Shown in pieces: positions 1-8,566 of a DNA stretch of 64,000 nucleotides. A program made the position numbers and the translations under genes. Below the pieces are notes generated by a model. That model worked only from the letters and a program-made list of their open reading frames with translations, was not told the origin of the DNA and did not search any database. Every line of letters starts with the position of its first letter. Positions within the stretch are counted from its first letter, which is position 1. This stretch comes from Megascapheus bottae (taxonomy: Eukaryota > Chordata > Mammalia > Rodentia > Geomyidae), in NCBI GenBank assembly GCA_024803745.1, contig JANJXV010000189.1, positions 1,006,861-1,070,860 of the forward strand. Reading direction: 5' to 3'.

Positions 1-544
1 ATTTAATGTAATTAACATATAGAATATTCAAGTTTTGTAATGCAGCCACTGCAGTGTTACCTCAGCTTTCCCTCACAAAGGAGGGGCTGAGTAGGATCTG
101 CATCTCTGTGCTTCCTCCTAAGATCTCAAGGGAGGGTGGCTCAGCGCATTGCTAGCCCCAGGGAAAGATCCAGAGTCTAGATATGGCTCCTTCCACTTGC
201 ATGTTGCATTCCCACCATGTTGAAGTGAACCCTGGTGAGTCAGGACATTTTCGTCATGTACACACTGCCCCACGCTGAGAAGCTTCCAGTCAGCCTCAGG
301 AATTTCCTACCAGAAGCCCTTTCCTGAAACATCTCACCCATGCTGGGTACCTGTGGGAGAGATGAAGAATTAGAGGGCATCTTTCAGCAGATGTTTCCCC
401 CTTGCACTTTGGAGCCTACTGGTCTACCAGTTGTTGGAAAGCCTCACTTCATCCTGTTCTAATGTACCGAACCCCATGTGGACATGTGCTGGAGTTCTGA
501 AATCAGAAAGGGCAGAAGGAAAGCTCTGCTCTAGGACAATCTTG
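1..544. other. Non-coding sequence, no recognised element
   Basis: No reading frame with family resemblance, splice-bounded exon or clear repeat was seen here. A 65-codon open frame at 431-628 runs into LINE-1 poly-T and looks fortuitous. Confidence 0.5.
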
Positions 545-907
545 TTTTTTTTTTTAATTTTATTTTATTGTAAAGGTGATGTACAGAGGATTTACAGTTA
601 CATAGATAATGAATACATTTCTTTTTGAACAGTATTAACCCTCCCTCATTTTCTCCTGCTTTCCCTCCCCTGCCTCCCCTTCCCCCTCAAATTGTAAATT
701 TCATTTCCAACACAGTATCTAATGAGTATCACTGTTACTGGTTCAACCTTTATCACACTGTTTTTGTGATTTCCCATTTCCTTCTCCAAATCATATAAAT
801 GTATGTACAAGTCAGAGGGTTCTGAAACAGAAACAGTGACCATAGAGAGTAATCCAGAGGAGAAAAAAATTAAAACAAAAACAATAGCTGCAAACAGTGC
901 ACTGAAA

Positions 908-963
<56 letters not shown>

Positions 964-1160
964 CATCAGACAGAAAGAAGGAAATAAGAAAGAAAAAAAG
1001 AAAGAAAGAAAGAAAGCCTTATTTCCATATCATGGGGTTCATTTTGATTAGCATCATTTTATATGGTCATATGCAGATAGCTATTGTGCTATTGTAATCG
1101 TGATAGGACTAAGCTAAGCATACAATAATTATTACAAATGAGGGAAACCATTGCGCCATT
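545..1160 (-). mobile_element. LINE-1 3' end (5'-truncated), minus strand
   Basis: The segment opens with poly-T on the plus strand, followed by the same 3' UTR text seen in the LINE-1 copies at 17.5 kb and 51.2 kb (for example ACAAATGAGGGAAACCATTG at its far end). It is therefore a 3' LINE-1 fragment in antisense. A GAAA microsatellite interrupts it, and it meets an oppositely oriented LINE-1 piece near 1160. Confidence 0.75.
902..1016. repeat. (GAAA)n microsatellite
   Basis: A pure AAAG/GAAA run covers about 907-963, followed by an imperfect stretch to 1016. It lies inside LINE-1 sequence. Open frames across it encode only KKER-type or SFFL-type low-complexity peptides. Confidence 0.95.
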
Positions 1161-1255
1161 CAAAAGGAAAAGGAAGGACTTGGAAACAATTATATTAAGT
1201 GAAGTAAGCCAGACCCAATCATAGGCTCTGTGGTTTCCCTCTGGGGCACTTTTTA
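1161..1255 (+). mobile_element. Inverted 5' piece of the same LINE-1
   Basis: This contains GGACTTGGAAACAATTATAT followed by AAGTAAGCCAGACC, which matches the plus-strand LINE-1 text at 51.17-51.2 kb. It is therefore oriented opposite to the adjoining 545-1160 piece. The arrangement fits a twin-primed insertion with an inverted 5' end. Confidence 0.55.
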
Positions 1256-2065
1256 ACATAGCTTCCCTGGCAGTGTCAGTGTTGGGAAGGTGTCACTGCA
1301 TGGCAGCCCTTGTTGGTGCAGGGATCACTGAGGAATGGTTTAGGTGAGGAATATTAAATCCCTCTCTCTTGCATTTGTCTTAGCAAGGTGGGAGGGAGTG
1401 TGCTAGCTCATAGTTAAATTGCTAATGTTTCATTAGATGCCAGATAAGTTGCATCCCAGAATTCCCCATACCTCAGGCCCATAAATCTCCCTGTCCTCCT
1501 CATCCTGCCTCAGCTCTTGGCTTCCTACTGTGTCTGGTTCAGGACTAGCATTACCCCTTGTGCTGGGTGTGTGCCAGTGTGAGGTTCTGAATGGGCTGAA
1601 TCCAGGTTGTATATTGTCTATAGCCACTTTCTGGTTTTAGCAACTGGGAGTTTGGGACAGAAGTGGGATGGTAAAACTAATAATTATTGTGCTGTTTGTA
1701 GAAAAGATTGAATGGTCCCTGGCCTAGAACATTCCTTTCCCTGGAGGAAAAAGAGATTCCAGGAATCTCTGACTTCAGGGCTTTTATCATCATGATTGCA
1801 TCAGGATGGAGATAGGGCAATATATTTTTGCTGGAGACATGAGACATGGGGTCAGAACTATTCTCCCTACCCCCAACCCCCCCACTCAGCCCCAGACTCC
1901 CAGAGTTCCACTAAACAGCACAAATCTACTCTTGAAATGAGGTGCTCGTAGCACTGGAAAATCAGTCTTTTCTGTGGGGAGACTAAAGATCAGCCAGTGT
2001 GCCTGGACCAGTTATGTCCCCCACTGAATGGTATGATTTCATGAGTAAATGCATGTTCGCATATA
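1256..2065. other. Non-coding, unique-looking sequence
   Basis: Nothing recognisable: no conserved exon, no SINE, no tandem array. A minus-strand open frame of 64 codons at 1433-1627 has no recognisable homology. Confidence 0.4.
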
Positions 2066-2222
2066 CACAGCCACATTTTTTTTTTGGGTCTGGATAATGT
2101 ATAGAGGGGTTATAGTTACCTTAGTCAGGTAGTAGGTGCATTACTTCTCGCACATGTTTTTGTCCCCGTTTTCCTCCCCTAACCCCCTCCCAATCATCCT
2201 GTTTTCCCCCTTCCCTTTCCAA
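2066..2222 (-). mobile_element. LINE-1 3' tail, minus strand
   Basis: Poly-T is followed by the pyrimidine-rich 3' UTR text (ATGTATAGAGGGGTTATAG, then GTGCATTACTTCTC) shared with the minus-strand LINE-1 at 17.5 kb. It is about 155 bp long and severely 5'-truncated. Confidence 0.7.
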
Positions 2223-2650
2223 TTCCAGTTCAGTCTGCCTGGATCCTGTAGTCTAAATTATTGTGTCTGACACACACAGTAATGGGCTGGCCTGGTGGAG
2301 GTGGGGAAAGGTCCTGGAGTCCTGTGGCTCCAGCATTGTCCTGTGTCTTTGTGCAACTGCCCTTCTGGTGCCCTATCCAATAACTTCTGCTCCTCAGCAG
2401 ATGGACTTGGGCAGAGGAGGTGGCAGAAGGGAGCTGAGGGGACACTGAGAAGCAGAGACAGCATGTGGCCACACATGGATAATCGTGCTTTTCCCCTCTT
2501 CCAATGATGTGTCTGCAGACTGCAACGAAGCACCATTGGATTTTGACACCCAGAAGGTGAGAGTGGACATTTCTCAGCTCACCAGGAAGTAGATGTGGAT
2601 TCCCGGAAACTTCGCTGCTCGATAGCTCTGAGCAGGGTTGTATTTCCAGG

Positions 2651-2790
2651 GCTGTGGGCATTGTCTCGCCTGAAGGTCCCTGCTGCTGTGAGGATGCTCA
2701 GCCTCGTTAAAGGGATCATCATGACCCTGGTGATGTTTCGGTCAGTGACGTCATATGGACCAATGCCACGGATCAATTGGAATCTTGAAG
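2651..2790 (+). pseudogene. SEMA4D-like: SEMA4D-like pseudogene, first coding exon (signal peptide)
   Basis: A possible acceptor (TATTTCCAG) precedes about 43 bases of leader and an ATG at 2694. The frame encodes a hydrophobic signal-peptide-like start ending PMPRINWNLE, and a GTGAG donor follows at 2791. This aligns with the start of SEMA4D, whose mature N-terminus carries a PIPRITW motif. SEMA4D is a class-4 transmembrane semaphorin that signals to plexin-B1 and CD72. The exon ends one base into a codon, the phase required by the next recognised exon at 11970. The exon looks intact; the gene is called pseudogenic because of stops, frameshifts and missing exons downstream. The intron it begins has been lengthened by the ERV at 3450-10772. 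The class-4 assignment is firm; a lost class-4 paralogue other than SEMA4D itself is possible. Confidence 0.72.
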
Positions 2791-3449
2791 GTGAGGGGTA
2801 GGACTAGGTACACACGGGTGGTGCTAGCTGGGATGCTGGGGTGGATGGCTGATTACCCAGCACTTGACCTGCTGGGTACTCATTGTGGTGTTCGTGTGAT
2901 CAGGCAGTTTATACAGTGCCTTAGTAACTAGAAACATACACAGAGCTAGCTTGGGAATTGAGGAACCCCAAAGGGAAGCTTCCTACCTAGGGCCTCATAA
3001 TATTTCAAGGGGTTCTCAGTGCAGGCAAGTGTCTGTTCTGTATAACTTGGGAAATAGAGGGGCAAAGACAGCTAGCTCCTCAGACACTCACCAAGCTTAC
3101 ATAGTATCTGTGATTCATATCTCATCTCCTGCTCACCGCTCTTAACCGTGATGATTTCTTCTTCCAGGACCTGTGTCGTGGCCCCAAGGTTTCTGGTTCA
3201 GGATATCAACAGCATAAGTGCTGGGAGTCTCTGGCAGATATGTGCAGAGCCAGAATTTGTATCTGGTGTGCGTTAGAGCAGCAAATATTAGGACCTGGAT
3301 CTTCCTGACTTGTGTTGTTTTGCATTTTTGTAAGTTATTTGGCACCCATGGTATGCTGGACAAAGTGAAGAGTGCTGGGAGATTTCAGTCAACTACTATT
3401 GATGCTTTCTTCCAAGGTCTCATAGTTCAATGATAATTATAGGACAAAT
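2791..3449. other. Intronic sequence of the SEMA4D-like relic
   Basis: About 660 bp between the first semaphorin exon and the ERV. No element or conserved exon was recognised. Confidence 0.45.
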
Positions 3450-3455
3450 GGTTGA

Positions 3456-3878
3456 TGCCGGGGCCAGCCGGCAGCAAACCAGGGTTCGCGGATTGGGATT
3501 CCTGAAATAGGGGCAAGGACTAGGAAAAAATAGAAGAGAGACAAACAGATGGAGTTCGGGAGGAGTACAGCCCAAGTCAGCAGTCCAAGAAGGCTGTGAG
3601 CTCCAGACTGCCGCCTAAGACTCTCTCGTTTATTTTAAGTTCCGACCTTAAATACTCTTCTTAAAACTTGGAGTTGCCAGAGGCTACATTCATACAAAAT
3701 AGTAAACAAATCACATATAGGATAAATGAGAAAGGATTAACATTGCTTAAAGTCATCATGATAAGAACTGATTGACTTTGCTTAAAGTCATCCTGATCAG
3801 AGTTACTTCCTTGTGTATACAGTTGTGTAGGTCCAAGGTCAGGTCCAAGGTCATTGACCCCACAGTCGGTCCCCAACA
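3456..3878 (-). repeat. 3' LTR of the ERV
   Basis: 423 bp. On the plus strand it runs from TGCCGGGG to CCCCAACA, so in proviral sense it is TGTTGGGG...CGGCA with TG/CA termini. In proviral sense a TATA-like TATTTAAG lies near 3648-3655 and AATAAA at 3634-3629. Their closeness suggests that the polyadenylation signal sits in U3 and that R is short. U3 holds two copies of GCTTAAAGTCATC about 35 bp apart (3745, 3780) and two CCAAGGTCA-type half sites near 3830-3852, which resemble nuclear-receptor (ERR/SF-1) half sites. It differs from the 5' LTR at two places: AGAGAGAC versus AGAGTGAC, and GTATAC versus GTATTC. Confidence 0.95.
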
Positions 3879-3890
3879 TCTCCCCCGTCT
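3879..3890 (-). promoter_or_regulatory. Polypurine tract
   Basis: The plus strand reads TCTCCCCCGTCT immediately next to the 3' LTR. In proviral sense this is a purine run (GGGGGAGA) directly 5' of the LTR, the expected site of plus-strand DNA priming. Confidence 0.75.
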
Positions 3891-4242
3891 GTCTTTTAAA
3901 AGATGCGGTCTTGCTTGTCTTGGGTTGGGTGGATCGCTGACTCTGCCTTACCCGTCATGGGGAACTTCTTCAGATCAAGCTGAAGGCCCTGTCTTAGGTT
4001 GGTCAGAGAGCGTCCCCTCTTATCCCATCCTTGACTGCGATTCCTCTCGGGGGGAAATTCATCCATCTGGGGCTTAGATCTGCGGAGTTGTTCGATTGGT
4101 GACTGTTGCAGATGTGACCATTGGACGGCTACTGGCCATAGGTGTTGATTTGTTCCCAACCATAGCTTCAGTTGTCACTTTACTTGGAGTAGAAACAACA
4201 GCAGTTGGCTTGATATTGGCTGTTGGTGGATCTGAAGTGCTG

Positions 4243-4320
4243 GCAATTCCTCATTCTTCAGAAGCTGCAGTCGTTTTCAACGCAATTCCTCATTCTTCAG
4301 AAGCTGCAGTCGTTTTCAAC
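4243..4320. repeat. 39-bp tandem duplication in the ERV
   Basis: Two head-to-tail identical 39-bp units (4243-4281 and 4282-4320), each starting GCAATTCCTCATTC and ending GTTTTCAAC. The identity implies a recent slippage or template-switch duplication. Confidence 0.92.
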
Positions 4321-4674
4321 GTGATCAGTCTCTGCTGTTCTGGGACCTTACTAGTAGGTTCTTGAGGCTCTTTTCTCTGCTCCAAGTGCCTCCCTTTATG
4401 ATCTCGGAGTTCTCTCTCCAGTCTACTGATTCGACCTTCTTAATGGGACTTAAGAGCTGTCATACAATCATCAAGTACATTTTTTTTTGATCTAACATTC
4501 CATTCTCCCCCCTCTTTAAAACAATGCAATAATTCAAACATAAATGATTTTCTTGATTAAACCTTGAACATGTTCACTCACTCATTCACACACATTCATA
4601 CTCAAAGATTTTAAAGTGCACAAAATTAATATTGGCCATTCATTTTCCGGAAGTTTGTGTCAAGAGAGCTTTGC

Positions 4675-4918
4675 CAATTTTACTCTTGCAGGTGAGAACC
4701 AGGTTCAAAACAAAACTTTAGAAAAAACATAAGGATCCATATTTAAAACTGGTACCAATTTCAAAGACAAAACTGGACAAGAAAAAATATGTAATATAAT
4801 TTTACTCTTGCAGGTGAGAACCAGGTTCAAAACAAAACTTTAGAAAAAACATAAGGATCCATATTTAAAACTGGTACCAATTTCAAAGACAAAACTGGAC
4901 AAGAAAAAATATGTAACA
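4675..4918. repeat. About 122-bp tandem duplication in the ERV
   Basis: The text beginning TACTCTTGCAGGTGAG at 4681 recurs at 4803 and continues nearly base for base through AAAAAATATGTAA. The two units lie immediately 3' of the pol stop in proviral sense. Confidence 0.92.
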
Positions 4919-4969
4919 TGAACAAGACAAAGAAACAGAGACTTTTACACTTAACACAAAAACATGAAT

Positions 4970-6469
4970 TCAGGTCTTTTCTGCATTACTGGATGCATTA
5001 CTGGAGGGTTGGGGGTGAAGGTCCAGTGGGTCGCTGCTTGGATGACCACTGTCACTCTCCACAATCCGAACATAGCGTTCGGGCAGCCAGCGGGCATCAT
5101 TTTCTTCCTGTGAGAAAACACATACATGCCCTCTACCCCAGGTTAGAACAGGATCTGGTCCGTGCCAAGCACCAGTTAGGGGATCCTTCCATTTTACTAA
5201 GGCAAAAGCACGCTGCTCTCTTTTTTCCCAGAATCGCTGAGCAGCAGATAAATTATTTGAATCCAGATTCAAAAAATTTAAAACAAATAAAGCATGATTA
5301 AGTATATTCACAGGGGTAGCGGGATACGACTCTCCTTTCTGTATTTTAGCAATTTGATGTTTTAATAATCCATTAGCTCTCTCCACAATGCCTTGACCTT
5401 GAGGATTGTAAGGAATGCCTGTAATATGAGTGATATTATAAGAATGGCAGAAGGACTGAAATGCTTGGCCTGCATAGCCAGGGCCATTATCTGTTTTTAT
5501 TTGCGAGGGAATCCCCATCACAGCAAAACATCGAATGCAGTGAGAAATACAATGTTTAGTAGCTTCCCCAGCAAGGGGGGTGGCTAGGATAAAATTAGAA
5601 TAAGTATCTACAGTAACATGAACATATTTTAATCGGCCAAATGATGGAACATGTGTGACATCCATCTGCCAAATGTGATTAGAAAGCAGTCCTCGTGGAT
5701 TTATACCTAAATGAGGAGCTGGTGAGAAGGGCACACAGTTGGAGCAAGTTTTAACTATTTGACGTGCCGCTTCTCTAGATAATTTAAACTGTCGGCGCAA
5801 GGCTCGGCTGTTTTGATGATGGATGGCATGTGACTGCTTAGCAAGTTCAACTTGAGTTAAATAAACTCTGGTGGAAGAATCAGTAACTGCGTTACCCTCA
5901 CTTAAAGGGCCAGGAAGATTAGTGTGAGCTCGAATGAAGCCAAAAAAACAGGGGTGGTTGCGAGAACAAAGCAAAGTTTGTACTTGGCGAAATTGGGTTT
6001 GGATATTGGAGTTAGTAGTTCCAATAAAGGGAACAGTTTCTATGACTTGAAGAGCACGAATTACATATTGGCTGTCTGAGTATAAGTTAAAGGGCTCGTC
6101 TTGTAACAGGACGAGTGCTTGTAAAACAGCCTCTAACTCTACCTCTTGGGCGGAGGTAAAACCCGTAACCCAAGATTGAGTTTTCCCATTAATGGTCAAA
6201 GCAGCCGTTCCATTAGAGGATCCGTCTGTAAATACTAAAGCGGCAGAAGATAAAGGCGAGGCCCGTACTATGGAAGGAAATAGGAACGTATGACACGCAG
6301 CAAATTGGAGGAGTTTGTTAGATGGGTAGTGATGCAAAATTTTTCCCGTATAATTGGCCCAAGCAATGGCCCAAGAATCGCAATGGGCGAATAGCCAATC
6401 TTGTTCTTGTGAATTATATGGGACACAGATAAAATGAGGTTCCTGACCTAAATATTTACGGGAATCCAC
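4970..6469 (-). pseudogene. pol: ERV pol, C-terminal part: RNase H and integrase
   Basis: A 500-codon open stretch in the same frame as the upstream pro-pol frame, separated from it only by a TGA at 6472-6470. It carries the end of the RT connection, then RNase H (FTDGSSNG near residue 81, an acidic ELEA motif, then YSDSQY). Integrase follows: an HHCC zinc-binding region (SHAIHH, then CSNC), the catalytic triad contexts WQMDVTH, KTDNGPGY and QGIVERANG, and a C-terminal DNA-binding segment. All catalytic acidic residues looked for are present, so the fragment is intact as sequence. The upstream TGA would prevent normal translation from genomic RNA. The frame closes in a Ser/Asn-rich tail 1.1 kb from the LTR. 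Confidence 0.92.
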
Positions 6470-8566
6470 TCAGCACATATGTATCAGATTAGCTACCAAT
6501 TCGTAGTAGGGGGTCAGCACTTTGCCGGGTGTTGATGGTAGATAAAGCCATAAAAGTGGGCCATCCTGCCACAATACAGCAGTTGGGGAGTGACAAGTAG
6601 CTAAAATGTAAACTCCCCATGGTTTAGAGTAGTCACAATAGTTCACTTGTTGCTGGGAAATTGCCTTTTCTACGATTTGGATGGCCCTCTCGGCGTCGGG
6701 ATTTAAATTGCGCAAGGATGTAGGGTTGGTATCTCCTTTTAAGAGATCAAAGAGGGGTTTTAACTCTCCAGTGGACAGCTTTAAATAAGGCCGAAGCCAA
6801 TTTATATCTCCTAAAAATTGCTGAAAATCATGAAGAGTTCTTAAGTGTGAAGTTTTTAATTGTATTTTTTGGCTTTTAAAATAGTGTGGGCCTAATATAT
6901 GGCCTAAATACGTAAAAGGGGGGTGTTCCTGAACCTTTTCAGCTGCTATTATAAGGCCAAAGTGGCTCAGATCTTGCTTTAGTTGTCCAAAGGCTTGTCG
7001 TACGACGGTAGGGTCAGAACAAGCCAACAAGATGTCGTCCATATAATGAACAATATAAACAGAAGAGAATTTTTCACGGGTGGAAGAAATGGCTCTAGCT
7101 ACAAAACTTTGACATAAAGTTGGGCTATTTGCCATGCCCTGTGGGAGCACAAGCCAATGATATGGCTTCATGGGTTCTTTAAAATTAACAGAGGGGACGC
7201 TGAAGGCAAAGCGCTTACAGTCTTGAGGCGCCAGGGGTATAGTATAGAAACAATCCTTCAAATCTATAATAATCTTATAAGTATCCTTTGGGATTGCCAT
7301 GGGGGAAGGCAAGCCGGGCTGTAAGGCTCCCATCAGTTCCATAGTTGCATTTATCTTTCTCAGATCCTGTAACAGCCTCCATTTACCTGACTTTTTCTTT
7401 ATAACAAAAATTGGAGAATTCCATGGAGAGTTAGAAGGGGCCACATGTCCCAAGTCTATCTGTTCCTGTACCAGCTGCTGAACTGCAATGATCTTTTCTA
7501 GAGAAAGAGGCCACTGTTCGACCCATACCGGTTCTTCCGAGAGCCAATTTATGGGATCAGCATGAGGGGCAGGACAAACAACAGCCCCCGTTAAAGAATA
7601 CCCTAATCCTTGCCTCGCGGGGTGAGACTGGGGTTGGAGTGGCTGTAGCTCCCCCTGTGCTGCTCGGCCTAGTCCCCTAAAGGGGAGGAGGCCTTGATCA
7701 AGTAACTGCTTAGTGACCGCAGCACTAGGACTAAACATATACACTCCCATTTTTTCCATGATATCACGACCCCATAAATTAATTGGCAGATGATCCAAGA
7801 CAAATGGCTGAAAATGACCGGAGTGCCCTTCCTCATCTCTCCAAACAAGGATCGCACTGCTCTGCTGCGGGTCAGTTGCTTGCCCAATCCCCTGTAGGGA
7901 AGTCATAGAGGTTGTCAGGGGCCATTGGGCTGGCCAATGCTTTTTAGATATTACAGACACATCCGCTCCTGTGTCTAATATTCCTTTAAAGGGTTTTTCT
8001 TGTATAAATATAGTCATCTCAGGCCTCTCTTGTTTTATGCTTTGTACCCAATAGATATCAGAGGATCCAAATCCTCTCTGTCCGCATGGGGCAGAAGAAT
8101 TAGCAGTCTCCCCATGAGATAAAGGCACAAGTATTAGTTGTGCTAATTTTTGACCGGCTGGGATTGATACTACGTGTTTCGGGGCAGAGGCCATAACTTT
8201 GATTTCTCCAGTGAAATCCTGGTCAATTTTGCCAGGTGTAATCTGTATCCCTTTAAGGGCTGAGCTACTTCGCCCTAACAGCAATCCAGCCACTCCCGGG
8301 GGAAGGGGGCCGAAGACCCCCGTGGGGAGAGCTTGTGTCCCCATCTCTGGGGTCAATACTGAGCAGGTGGAGGAACAGAGGTCCAATCCTGCGCTGCCTG
8401 GGGTGGCACGGAAGAGGCTGGAGACTGATTTTGGGGGGTTGTTAGAAGATTTACTTGTGGCCGAGAAGAGGGAGGGACTGCCCCATGGTTTTGCGGGGCC
8501 AGAGGCTGGCCCCTTCTCCAGTTTCCCGAAAGCGGGCGGCCATTGCGATCTGTTCTTGACCTGCAA
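6470..8566 (-). pseudogene. pro-pol: ERV pro-pol: dUTPase, protease, reverse transcriptase
   Basis: This 698-codon frame overlaps the end of gag and lies in the -1 frame relative to it. Translation would enter at the slippery site at 8527-8521 and not at the first Met codon. In order it holds dUTPase (GSAGLDL near residue 57 onward), an aspartic protease with DTGA near residue 197, and a G-patch (PFRGLGR...RQGLGY, about residues 297-330). RT follows with LPQGM and the catalytic YMDD near residue 507. Protease and RT are in one frame, so only one frameshift is needed. Betaretroviruses such as MMTV and MPMV use two. The frame stops at TGA (6472-6470) between RT and RNase H, while its reading continues open beyond. 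I treat it as a disabling nonsense change in an otherwise well-kept gene. Confidence 0.93.

Larger units (their letters stand above)
3891..4969 (-). other. Post-pol region of the ERV, env absent
   Basis: About 1.1 kb separates the pol stop from the 3' LTR, too short for an envelope gene, and no signal peptide, furin site or fusion-peptide-like frame is visible. In proviral sense a discontinuous charged frame near 4440-4320 contains [12 protein letters not shown], which could form a short coiled coil. An 87-codon frame lies at 4159-3896. Neither is recognised. Two internal tandem duplications (39 bp and about 122 bp) are annotated separately. Confidence 0.6.

Noticed and set aside
803..1051. 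Open frames across the GAAA tract on both strands
   Set aside because: They are periodic translations of a microsatellite in LINE-1 sequence, with no conserved content.
4096..4365. 89-codon plus-strand frame in the ERV 3' region
   Set aside because: It is antisense to the provirus, and its internal repetition comes from the 39-bp tandem duplication. No homology.
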